Shown: positions 50,986-61,744 of the stretch, in pieces
Numbering within the stretch: position 1 is the stretch's first letter
Layout of the letters: each line of letters begins with the position of its first letter
NCBI GenBank assembly: GCA_021464245.1
Contig: JADCRB010000011.1
Coordinates: 688,131-752,130, forward strand
Reading direction: 5' to 3'
DNA: 64,000 nt
Source of the DNA: Carallia brachiata
Lineage: Eukaryota > Streptophyta > Magnoliopsida > Malpighiales > Rhizophoraceae
Program-made: the position numbers and the translations under genes
The notes under the pieces: generated by a model
Told to the model about the DNA's origin: nothing
Database searches by the model: none
The model's input: only the letters and a program-made list of their open reading frames with translations

Positions 50986-51138
50986 GTTTTTGGGTTTTGG
51001 GAATGTTCATAGGTGAAGCATTTTGATAGGAACTATTGCAAGAACAAGAGGGTTCAGAGGTTGTTAGATGACAAAGACAGCAGGAAAGGTCCATTGTCGC
51101 TTCCGCAGCCCTATACTTTCAAGCCCTCCCCTAGTTGA
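50519..51138 (+). CDS. COA6: COA6-type cytochrome c oxidase assembly factor (three exons)
   Basis: Exons 50519-50596, 50739-50876 and 51013-51138 join to 113 residues. The core has a CX9C pair (C-YKSRDGFYA-C) and, after GLLYPMEC, a CX10C pair (C-KSFRDEFQKN-C), then TTWVKHFDRNYCK. CX9C plus CX10C with RD.F..CLD and W(V/I)K.FD is the signature of COA6, a coiled-coil-helix protein of the mitochondrial intermembrane space that helps deliver copper to the CuA site of COX2. Import would be by the MIA40 disulfide route; accordingly no cleavable presequence is seen. The plant proteins are often labelled COX subunit VIb family. Intron 1 has a poor donor (GTTCTATA) and intron 2 (136 bases) contains a long T run; both end in AG. 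The start METCATRN is the first in-frame ATG of exon 1. The gene lies near the LRL gene as in Arabidopsis (At5g58005/At5g58010). Confidence 0.9.
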
Positions 51139-53640
51139 TCTGTACCCTTTTCATATTGGAATTTGGGGTTTTAGTGCTCCCTCTTTTTTTTTTTTTCCCT
51201 TTTCTTTGACATTGTAGTTATACAGAGCGATTACACTACATATCACTTACAATGGATATTTCTTGGTTAGAGTTTGACGTGTGAATTGAAGTAGTGGGGA
51301 ATATATTTTGATATCTGATTGTGAGGATGGCAGTTGCATTTTTCCTCTTTAGCTTCCATGGTTTGTTCTGTTTCCCATGATTGTCTGCTGGCTACTTGCT
51401 GACTAGAAATATATTTCCTAACATACATCATGTGGGAATTGTAGTCTTATTAAATAGAGTTTGTCCATCTTGGCAAGGGTATAAAGCTTGGCTTGGCCCG
51501 TTAGCGAAGATGGATGTTAAATTGTGGGCTCGTTCTGGGTGCATACTGCATAGCTTAATCAATTAAGAAAACGAAAATTTGTTGCCCATAATTTGGAATT
51601 GCTGCATCATTATGGAGTCTGATGTGACAATTACAATTACAAAAAAAAAAATAAGAAGGTGCATTTTGGACCTGGAAATATTTCATAGTTACTAATGTTT
51701 CATAGTTACCGATGTTTTCCAACATATTTCTGTATAAATGTGAAATACTTGAGTCAATGGCATACTTTCGTGCCTTTTTTTTCACTTATTTGAATGGATC
51801 ATTTTTATTCCTAATGTCTCCTAAGTTAGCTGAGCCTTTTCTTGAGGTCATTTGTATTCTCTGTGGGGCGTGAAACCTATTCGGGTGCTACAATTTTCAA
51901 ATATGCTTTAAGAACAACTAGCTTTGTAATCACAATGGAGGGTTTAGACGCTCCTGACTTTGGGGGGCTCATTTTTCTTGCGCTGGTGGACTCCATGACT
52001 GCATTTTCACTACAAATCTGACAATGTTTACCACTTATTGTTGCATTGTGGCATACGAGCAGCGCTATTTAGAACCTTCATGTTTTGCTGGTTTAGTCTT
52101 TAAATGCTATTCCTCTCTTCATTGTAAGTTACTAATTTCACTTTTGTTGCGAGTAATTATTAGTGGCTTGCAAAATTGCATTAGTGTTCTGCTTTCAGAC
52201 ATCATTCCCCCATGATTTGAAACTGTTTATGACTTGAGATATAAGTGGTAATCAAGAAGGTACGAATAAGCTGTTGGGGGTTATTACCAGCGAGCATTAC
52301 GTCTAATTTTTATTGATTTGTGTTAAGAATTATTCAATTCAATGGTGTGTGTTTAGAATATTCAACTATATGTAATACTGTCCCTGCAGTCTCAGCTAAC
52401 AAGCAGCTTGTTTAATCCCTCCTGACCCGTGGCTTTGACTTCCCTAGTGGTGAAAACAAAATGACAAAGTAATTGCTTAAGTAGCTTTCCTTCAATTTCA
52501 TAATTTATTGTGATGGGATTGGCTTTTGTTAGAAGATAGCGTTTTCATTTAGTTTTTCTTTCGTTCATCCAATGTACCAAAAAAAAAATTATATTGCACT
52601 AACCATGAGTAATGGGTTACAATTCTCTTAATAATCCCATGTGCCTGCATGTCAATGGCCAGTAAACATTACTTGTGCTTTGATACCATGAGATCTGCTA
52701 AATTTTAAGTTTTGGAGTTCTTAATCACCAATTCCGGTTCCAGTTTATTGTGCCAGTCAGACAGTCAGAAACATGCATCTCTCAGACAGTGACTAAAACG
52801 CTTATTGACAGTGATATGTTCTGTCCAAGGTCAATTAATTGTCTGTTTAAACTTAAGAGTTGAACAAACTTTCTTTTTTTATTAGGATTATATTGGTGGA
52901 TGCTTTGCTCATGTTCTTGAGGTTTTGCGTCGTATGGTTTCGAAGATGGCCAAATTTGTAGTCAATTCCTCATTTCCGCCTTATCTTGCTAATCCTTACC
53001 CAAAACCTTTTTATGCGCTGTCCTTTTCTTTTGCTGGGTAAGAAAACCAGAAAACTATTAATCCTTAGTCGCCGCCCATTTCCCAGTCTTTTACTTTAGA
53101 GAAGCTATAATGTTTCTTGACCTAACAAAATAATGCCACACTTGTTTTTATGGATTAAAAAAAAAAAAATCAGCACCCTTTTTTGTATTATGACATATAA
53201 TAAGTGGAAAATTTCAAGACTAAATCGTTAAGAAGCTAAATAGTTGCCAGAACGCAACTCCAATCTGAATAAATTTTTGTCCTCGCTACTTTTGTGTTGG
53301 AGATGGGGACATTTGTCTATTTTCAGTGATGGTAATGATCATTCTGTAGAACTTTACGAGCAATGTTGTCAGACCTCACTGCCTCCGTTGATTATACCAA
53401 CAGTGTTCATTGAATTCAATCCCAAGTATGTCAAGAAATGAAGAAAACGAAAGGAAAGAAAGGCTAAAGTAGATATTGCCAAAAAGAAGACAGGAAAAAT
53501 TTAAACGAAGTTTGAGTGGATGTTTACTTATTAGAGTGGTTCTGATTTAGCGAAGGCAAGCCTTGGAATTTTGTTGAAGATTCCCTCGTTACATTAACCA
53601 AACTGGACTTCTGTAAATGTTTTTGCTTATTTGTTTTTTG
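51139..53640. other. region downstream of COA6 without recognised genes
   Basis: The first part is probably COA6 3' untranslated sequence. At 52890-53041 and 53244-53441 there are short open stretches with less AT bias than the surroundings, but no known domain. They may belong to a noncoding or alternatively spliced transcript. Nothing else is recognised. Confidence 0.4.
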
Positions 53641-53776
53641 GTCGCAGCAGAATAAGAAAACAAAAGTGACGAAGCGCCGGTGACTTAAATTCGGCTCCAC
53701 GTAATTCGTTTCTTTTTAACGCTAAGTCCAGTTAAAGCAAATGAAAGCCCAAAGGTAAGGGGTTGAAAGCTAACCT
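53641..53776 (+). repeat. direct repeat, copy 1 (about 135 bp)
   Basis: Shares TCGCAGC.GAA.AAG, AAAGTGACGAAGCGCCG.TGA, TTCTTTTT.ACGC.AAGTCCA and AAAGCAAAT.AAAGC in the same order with 54963-55099. Both copies lie in the same orientation on either side of the element at 54397. No protein is recognised. Confidence 0.75.
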
Positions 53777-54396
53777 TTGTCTATATGTCTATTTTAATAT
53801 AATTACGAAAAATAATTAATGCCAGACAAAGACGAGGCCTACTTTTGTGACATCATGGGGACTTTATAAATAATAAAATAATAATATTTTCCAAAAATAC
53901 CAAAAGTGCACGAGAACTAATGAAATATGTAAATAGTCCGGACACGACAAGCAAACAAACTAGTAGAAAGTGCTGCAAAAGTAATAATTCATGGTTTTAC
54001 ACTTTTCATCTGTATTCATGCTTATTTTATTCGGTCTATTAGGGCATTTACTAATTTGACTTTGCATAAATAATATATAATTTTTAACAAAAAAAAAATT
54101 CAACAAAAATTATTTTATTCTAAACAATTTTATCACGACATCACTCTTATAGATTTTGTATTTGAACCAGATAATTTCCCCAATCCAAGTACCATTTTCG
54201 CATTCAAAAAAGATTGAGGACCGAAAGCCTCTTATCACTCTCCTCTCTCTCTCTCTTTAAAAAAAGAAAGGAGAAGAAAGATAAGAAACCTATAACCTCC
54301 TATGTCCGGGGCCTTCGGCCCCTTATCGCCACTCTTGTATTATTTTTGTTGTGTTAAAGTGACCCTTGTTAATCAAACTTAACTCCAACTCAAGAT
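53777..54396. other. AT-rich spacer with a short perfect hairpin
   Basis: GGGGCCTTCGGCCCC at 54308-54322 forms a six-pair stem with a three-base loop. A CT run precedes it at about 54240-54256. No gene is seen. Confidence 0.5.
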
Positions 54397-54485
54397 TCTC
54401 ATAATCGGACTGGTTATCGAACCAGAAATATTAGTGGGTCAAAATTCAACCAGTTGAATCGATCAAACCGGTGTTTGAACCGGTA

Positions 54486-54519
<34 letters not shown>

Positions 54520-54890
54520 AGTAATTAAAAAAATAATAATTATATATAGTGATTAAATATTAATTTTTTTAATTTTAAGGATTAAATTGAAAGTTTTAAT
54601 CAGATTTAAGACTAAATTGAATTTTTTAATTAAATTTGATGCCTAAATTATAATTTAAATAACATTTAGAGTCAAATTATAATTTATGAATTTTTTAATT
54701 TTATTAAACTGATCCAACTAATCTAATTTTTGATCAATTTTTACCGATTTTGACCGATTCTTAATCGATTTTAATCGGTTTGAGTCAATGCCCAAAATTT
54801 GCTTAAATCAAACCGAATCACTAGCCAGTCACTAATTAAATCGATTCAACCGATCGGTCTAATCTAATTTTTTAAACACTACTTTAACTA
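54397..54890. mobile_element. ACCGGT-type nonautonomous DNA element, copy 4 (diverged)
   Basis: The order matches copy 3: GGACTGGTTATCGAACC, TTAGTGGGTCAAAATTCAACC, an AACCGGTATTTAAT block, an AT dinucleotide run, the TAGTGATTAAATATTAATTT core and a right end rich in GACCGATT/AACCGATCGG. Many CCGG words have decayed to CCGA or TCGA, as expected from methylated-cytosine loss, so this copy is older. Confidence 0.7.
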
Positions 54891-56219
54891 ATGTCTATCC
54901 TTCTTTTTTGTTTTTTTAAAGATTCAACTAATGTCTTTACCTATGTACTCATTTATTTCTTTGTCGCAGCTGAACAAGGAACCGAAAGTGACGAAGCGCC
55001 GTTGACTTAAAATCTAATCCACATTATTCGATTCTTTTTCACGCCAAGTCCAACTAAAGCAAATAAAAGCTAAAAGAAAAGGGAGTAGAAAGCGAACCTC
55101 AAATAAAATGATAATTTATAAATTACGGATACATATATAATAATATAAATATAATATGATAAGGATATTACGATACATTAATTTTAAAAATATTAAGACA
55201 CAGACACGATTCAGACATGACTCTAAAAATATTATAAGATTTTTGTACATTATATCTATATTTTTAAATAATTTTATAAATTTTATTCATTTTAAATGTC
55301 CAAAAATATATTTATATAATTATCATAAATTTTAGAGATTTTTTATTTAAAAGATATATCGTAAGATTTTTTGTTCTCTGTTGTAAACTATCGAAATAGA
55401 GATATAAAATTTATAATCAATTTATTTTTTTGTTAAAGTTAAAAATAAATTAAAATTTGAACGTTTCAAAAGCCATTGATAAGTAAAACAGTAAATAATA
55501 ATTTTTAAAGATTTTTTATTTTTGATTTGTTAAATTTAATTATAAAAATATTCAGGCGTGTCCGTAACGTATCTGACACTTGTACTTTTCATATCCAACA
55601 TGCGTATTCGAAGTTTTTTAAAAACATTTTTTTTACGAACACTTCTAATTATATCGGATATGTCTTCGCAGCATGCCTGTCGCAGGTTCATGTCCGACAC
55701 ACAATACTCCCAATTCTCAACGTGTCCATGCTTCCTGAGTGATAATACAAGCAGCTACTACTTTTCAGCCAAATTAATAATTTTCTGATTATAAAAGTTA
55801 ATAATTCTTACAATTATCGTAATACCAAAATCATGACAAAGACAATATTAAACCGCCGAAGACAACCCAATTTGGAATTATAAAAGCAAATATCAAGAAA
55901 AGAACAAATGTCAAAAGACAACTGGGTAATATAATTGATTAACGATAATGGAAAACGCTGGAACCTAATAAACCCACCCCTCAAAAAAAAAAAAAAAAAA
56001 ACAGGCTATTTTCTCGGACTCGGTCGACCAGATTTGTTTTTGGTTTTTGTTGTTGGTGGTGGTGGTAATGCCGCCGGCGGTAGTCTAATACGGCGTCGTG
56101 TCAGTCATTCCTCCACGTAATACTCCGTCATTTTTGTTCTTCAATCTATATTTTCCTTTTTTTTGTTTTTTAATTTATTAGCTATTAACTAAAAGCCTGT
56201 CAGTCAACAACGTTAATTA
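54891..56219. other. spacer downstream of the LRL gene, repeat-rich
   Basis: It contains direct-repeat copy 2 and, at about 55110-55740, AT-rich sequence flanked by GGATACAT/GACACAGACACG on the left and CGTGTCCGTAACG..GTCCGACACAC on the right, resembling end words of other plant DNA transposons. An A20 run lies at 55983-56001. A GGTGGT/GCCGGCGG patch at about 56055-56080 is unexplained. LRL 3' untranslated sequence should adjoin 56219. Confidence 0.45.
54963..55099 (+). repeat. direct repeat, copy 2 (about 135 bp)
   Basis: Second copy of the 53641-53776 sequence at roughly 80% identity by eye, same orientation. Confidence 0.75.
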
Positions 56220-59200
56220 TCACGGCTTGTTGGAAACGGAGGCAGCGTCTTTGACGGAGACGTCAACCGTCCCGTTACCCATCGTGGCCGACTGGACGGT
56301 CAACACGGACACACCGGGCGATGCGGGGCCCTCGCCATTAGAACGAAGTAGCTGGTGGTTACCGTTTCCGTTGTTGTTAACGTCGGCGTTGCCGATCGCG
56401 GCGGTCCTGGTGGTGGAAATGGCGGTGGCGAGGGAGATGGGCATGAGGCAAAGGCCTTTCCCTTGCAGGTACTGCATGGCTGACCCCATGTCCTCTTCCA
56501 TCAGCTTGGCCACCTGGTGCTCCGTCACCGTCAGGCTGTCATTGGATGACGCCGCCTGATTCCGGTTAGCGCCCCGTCCAAGATGTCCCCCATTGGCGGC
56601 GCTCGCTTGAATACAATCGCCAACTCCCTACCAAAAAATAAAAAAACAAACACAATCAAGAAACATGAAAAAGTGAGGAGTCCGCTTTCTTTGCTGTGAA
56701 AAGTTTTTCAGAGAATCTGCAAAAAGCAAGCACGCGTGCTGCTGTCTTTTGTCGTTTTGTGGGTTATTATGGGAGGGATGTCTTAAATGTTACGGAGAGA
56801 CCGGATAAAATAGATAGATATAAATGCGTATAGAAAGTAGAAACACACGAATCCTACAAAAATATAATTTTAATTGGCAGTCCAGTGATTTCTGAAAATG
56901 TGAGTGAGAGAAAGACTTAAAGTTTAAATTTTAATTTTTTTTATTCAAAATTACTGCCGTAACGCTCTAGTTATTGTTGAGTGTTTCGTACATAATAATT
57001 ATTAATTACTAATGATGAACAAGGTAAAGCGAAGATTGATGGCTTTGTTCTTTCACTTTATTCTAATTGGGGCTTCATAGAAAGAAAATGTTAGCGTTTT
57101 TCACATGCATTCCATTCCTTCTTTCTTTTTATGGAATTCTTCGGATGTTTTACATTTTTTTATTCTTTATTAGGTGACTAGTTGAGCAATTGGTAGGTGG
57201 ATGAGCAAAATTAAGTATGGTCAATGGTTTCAGAGATGAGTTACAGGCGTGTTGAATTATTTTACCTCAGAGGACATATCAGCAACAAGAGGGGCAACAG
57301 CAGCTGCACCGCCCAATCTGCTCATGCTCAATACCTGTCATGCCCAGAGTAAAGATTTTCCGTCGAGAGACAACGAGCAAATGGTTTAGTAGATTTTGAT
57401 AATATGCCCCTAAGTACAAATTGTCCATAGTATGACTCAAAAAGCACATCTTGAAAATTATATGTCAACTAAAATATACAATACATACATAAAATATATT
57501 TTAGAACTGGAATAAAAAATATTTATAGCTGAACAGGAACAAGGTACCTTGACTTGGAGCTGCAGGAATTTGACATAGTCGATGATCTCATCTAGCATTG
57601 AAGCCTTGTCTGTCTGTCATTCCACCAAACCAAACCAACCCAGTTCAGAAAAAATGCTTGATTAATCAAATAATTAATTAATCTCACTCACTTACCCTGA
57701 TGATTATTCTAGAATATTATAAACACTAAGGCCATTACCAGTATGATCTACTTAACCGCTTTTGCATGTTTTCAGCTATATTAGACGGCTTAAATACGAT
57801 CAATTTAAGTTTACGAATGGGAATACATATCCCGATCCATCCGCCAACCATCGCGGCCCTGATTGGAGCCAGTAAGTTTGGGGACCAAAACCAACTCCGC
57901 TTGTTCACAGTCAAAGCATTTTTCTTTTTTTGTCTTCAATTTTTTTTCTTAAATACCCAATTAAAAATTAATTAATAAGCGTACAGCACCATGACCTTCA
58001 GAATTACGCAATATGAAAATGAATAAATGAAATTATACCATTGAAATTAACTATTTGAGAATATCGATTCAACAGTGAAAGTTAATGAAGCAGCTGTTCT
58101 TCTGCTTTTAAAAGTTGACCCAAAAAAAAGAAGCTTTAAGTTAATTAATTCACCTTGTTGGCATTGGGAACCAGTTCCTGCAGAGATTTCATTCTCTCTG
58201 CAATTCTTTCCCTCCGTAACTGTCCAGAAAATTGAAAAGGAAGAAAACCCCACAAATTATTTAATGTTAAAAAAAAAATTCAATAAAATGGTACCCGACC
58301 AAATCCGTCTGGTTGCCCAGAAAACGTAAGAAAAAGTATTAAGAACAATAAATGCTGTTTTCTAACGGGGATAATATTAATAACAACAAAAGACAAAAAA
58401 AAAAATAAGATCTTTACTCTTTCAGCGATGCTGTGTGGGTCAGTGGCTTGGCCTCTCCTAGCCCTGACCCTTGGCTTGGGCTGCGGCGGCGCACCACCGC
58501 CGGTTGACCCACTTGCCTGGGATTGGTTCATCACCGCACCTGAAGCCCCAAAGTTTTGTGCTTGCATAGCCCCTCCCTGTCTCATAAAACACAATTGGAC
58601 CCTTGGCTTCACCGAGAATTTCACAATTATGGAATTGAAACACAGAAATATAGAAGACAAAAACTTGCCTGAGCATTGTGAAAATGCTGCTGAGACTGGG
58701 TCGACATCTCGGCAGCCCCAGCCATGGATCCAGCACCGAACCCAGTATACAGTTCCTGTAAATGAACCCACCCAAAATGAAAATTTCAAGAAAGGAAAAG
58801 AACAATCAATTGGGATTATCTCAACATTCAACAGCGCTCCCATCCACCAAAAATTATGCGGAAAAACCACTCAAAATTCTGCATAGATTTACTCGCCTGA
58901 CTTGACGTAACGACGTCGTTCTGAGACTGCAAACCCCCTACGGCAGCCATCATCAACTGCTGCTGAAGCATCATCTTCACAGCGGCAACAGGAGACGGCC
59001 CTCCACCACTTCCGGAACCCCTACCACTGATCTGGTGCTGCCTCAGCTTGGAAGCTAAGAGTGCAGACTCGTCAAAATTAGGGAAACCAACATCGTTCTC
59101 CGCAGCAGTTTCGTCGGACAGGTCAACGGGCAATTTGGAGCTCCGTTGTGGATGGGAACGGAGATGCTGGCGGCGGCGGCGGCGGCGGCAGGATTAAGGT

Positions 59201-59360
59201 CCCAGCAGGGAGACTTGAGGTCGGCCCAGGAACAGGAAGGGATGGTAGAGAGCATTTGCTCGATAAAGTCATCGTTGGAAGAAGAAGAAGGGTCAAAGTG
59301 AGGGCTTTGGATCTGTTGTTGGTCTTGGAGGTCTTGCATTTCTCTACTACAAGGCTGCAT
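56220..59360 (-). CDS. LRL: bHLH transcription factor, LRL1/2/3 group (seven exons, one frame break)
   Basis: Minus-strand exons: 59360-58897, 58755-58669, 58576-58418, 58219-58154, 57613-57548, 57334-57266, 56627-56220. The start [12 protein letters not shown] and the block [20 protein letters not shown] are typical of the LRL (Lotus RHL1-like; Arabidopsis bHLH66/69/82) group. The bHLH domain spans exons 3-5: [30 protein letters not shown], then [20 protein letters not shown]. His232, Glu236 and Arg240 (numbered with the break closed) are the E-box/G-box contact residues. Exon 6 ([20 protein letters not shown]) and the C-terminal [20 protein letters not shown] are family blocks. LRL proteins act in the nucleus in root-hair and gametophyte development. 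Near 59133-59136 one base is missing in CCAAATTGCCC, shifting the frame; closed, the protein is about 439 residues. Introns 1 and 2 start with GC (GCGAGT, GCAAGT); the others with GT. Synteny favours LRL2 or LRL3; I cannot choose. Confidence 0.92.
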
Positions 59361-60559
59361 TTCTTGACAAGAACAGAGCAAAAGATTGAATCTTTGGAAT
59401 TTTTTTCTTGTTAATTAATGGTGGGGTTTGGGTTCTTGAGTTGAGGAGCTGGAAATTTATTGGCTTTTCGAATGTTTTGTTTTTGTGTGGTTTGATGGAG
59501 GAGAGAAGATCATAAAAAAGAAAAGAAAAGAGAGGGTTATGACTTCCGGAGTTGTGATATTAAATAGCAAAAGTGGGACTCCTTTGCTTCTTTCTTTGTT
59601 TGTTTTCCAACTTTTCTTTGTGCGTCTGTGCAATTACATGTCCGAGTCGTACTATAATTAACAGGTGCTCCAATCATTCTTTTGCCTATTCTCAGGGGAG
59701 CCCGTTAACGCCTCCAAATTTAGCTGAATTATTATTTCATTCTTGTAACAAAAAAAAAAAAAATATAAAATATATTAATTATTATTATATATATATATAG
59801 ATTAAGAGTTGAGATTATTTATTAATATTTTTATTCAATTTTTTTATTTAAAAGACTCATTACTCAATTACTAATAAAATTAAATAAAACTCTATAATAA
59901 GAAATTACAGTAATTATTGAACTTCATCTTTTTTTCTTAACCTAAAAATAACACTCAATTTTTTGCCTGGAGAGAACATTAAAGCATGAATTCAAACCCA
60001 AATTAGATGCATATAAACTCTTCAATTTACCATCAAAAATCACCTCGGTTGGAAAATTATTTTTTCATTGGGCCAAGTATAAGTTGTTGAATTTTTAATC
60101 TATTGTAACTCTCGCTAACCATCGCACGCGGAAAATAAAACAACTGATTAATCCTTGATCAACAACAATATAATCAGAAAGGCACGCAGCAGTTATTTGA
60201 TGATGTGTCGCGTAAAGGAGGGGGGTGCACTTCGCTAGGCTGCTACTTGGGGTCGAAATAGCATTTCCGCCACCATTTCTTCACGTTTCGCCGCCACAGT
60301 CAGCTAATTTTTTGGCGGGGGTTTTCTGTTTGAGCGTCTTTCTTCATTCTCAAGTATTTGCTTCTATTTCGGCTGGTTCGTTGGTGTGTGTAAATTGCAT
60401 TAGCTACAAATCCCAAATTTAATTATGTAATTTAAAACTGAATATGCCTAAATAAGAGAAATTAGTTAGTCTAATAAAAATAATTTTTGTTGCTTTTTTT
60501 TTTTCCGGATTGTTGCTTTTCCCAACCATAACGTTGTAGCTATCCTATTATTATCAAAT
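59361..60559. other. LRL upstream region and spacer
   Basis: The first 200 bases are the probable leader and core promoter of the leftward LRL gene; TATTTAA on the minus strand (59560-59566) is a possible TATA box about 200 bases before the start codon. Further right there is an A/T microsatellite at about 59750-59800 and a GC-richer patch at 60215-60330 without a recognised gene. Confidence 0.4.
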
Positions 60560-61642
60560 GGAATAAAAATTAATTTGATTTACCACATTTTTACTTTATT
60601 TTAAATTTCACCCATAATATTTTTTTTTGTTAAATTTGGTTCATAACGTTACGTCCAATTTAGTCTAATTTAGTCCTTTCGTCCATAACGCCGTTAACTC
60701 TACTAACGTGACATGACGGAGTTTGACACGTCACCAATTTTTCCACGTCAGCATGTTATGTCAACATCTGTTGCTAATTTGACCCACAAGATTTCAGCTT
60801 ATTTTAAATTTCACCCATAACATTTTTTTTTGTTAAAATTGGTCCATATCGTTATATCTTTTAGTCTAATTTGATCTTTTCATACATGACGTCGTTAACT
60901 CAGCAAATATAATGCGACGAAGTATGATACATCAATAATTTTCGTCTATATCAACATGTCACGTTTGTAGTAAAATATTAAAATCTAAACCCAACATTTA
61001 TACTGAAAATCACATTCTGCAAATTCAAACAAAATAAAAAACTAAAATTCATAAATATATATCCACTTGAATACATCTGTTTTTTTTAGAAAAAAATAAA
61101 TTAATAAAATTCAAAAAAAATCATTGTTATCTTTATCTTTGATTTTTTTTTTTCTGTTGTTGTCACTATTTTCTCATCAAACTATCGCCACCGCCTCCAA
61201 CCACCATTAGCATTGCCAGTACGAAGCCATCTCTTTGGAAAAAAATTAATGACGTGTTAAATTCTGTCACGCTACATCAGCGAAGTTAACGACGTTATGT
61301 ACGAAAAAATCAAATTAGACTAAAAGATATAATGTTATAGACCAATTTTAATTAAAAAAAAACGTTATGAGTAAAATTTAAAATAAGCTGAAATTTTGTG
61401 GGTCAAATTAGCCTTTATACATATGCCACGTCAGCAACAGATGTTGACGTGGCATGCTGACGTGGAAAAATTGATGACGTGTCAAACTCCGTCATGCCAC
61501 GTCAGTAGAGTTAACGGCGTTATGGATGGAGGACTAAATTAGACTAACGGACGTAACGTTATTGACCAAATTTAACAAAAAAAAATTATGAATACAATTT
61601 AAAATAAGGTAAAACGTGGTGGGTCAAATTGACCTTTATTCC
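60560..61642. mobile_element. Mutator-like element with nested long inverted arms
   Basis: The left arm starts GGAATAAAAATTAATTTGA and the complement of the right arm starts GGAATAAAGGTCAATTTGA. Arms continue with TTTTTTTTTGTTAAATTTGG, CATAACGTTACGTCC, GCCGTTAACTCTAC and CACGTCAGCATG in matching inverted order for over 200 bases. The flanks TTATCAAAT (60551-60559) and TTATTAAAT (61643-61651) are a 9-bp duplication with one mismatch. A second pair of arms of the same type begins inside at about 60773 and 61408 (GCTAATTTGACCCACAA and its complement), so one element is nested in another or the arms were duplicated. No coding capacity. Confidence 0.8.
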
Positions 61643-61744
61643 TTATTAAATCCCTTGTCATAGTTTCGTTTGTGTACATTGGTCGTTTCATTATTAATAA
61701 CTTATATGATAGGTTTTTTTTTTTTTTTATTTTTGTGGTTTTAT

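Noticed and set aside
58428..58886. 152-codon plus-strand frame over the LRL gene
   Set aside because: It crosses LRL exons 2 and 3 antisense and includes intron; the LRL exons explain the open reading.
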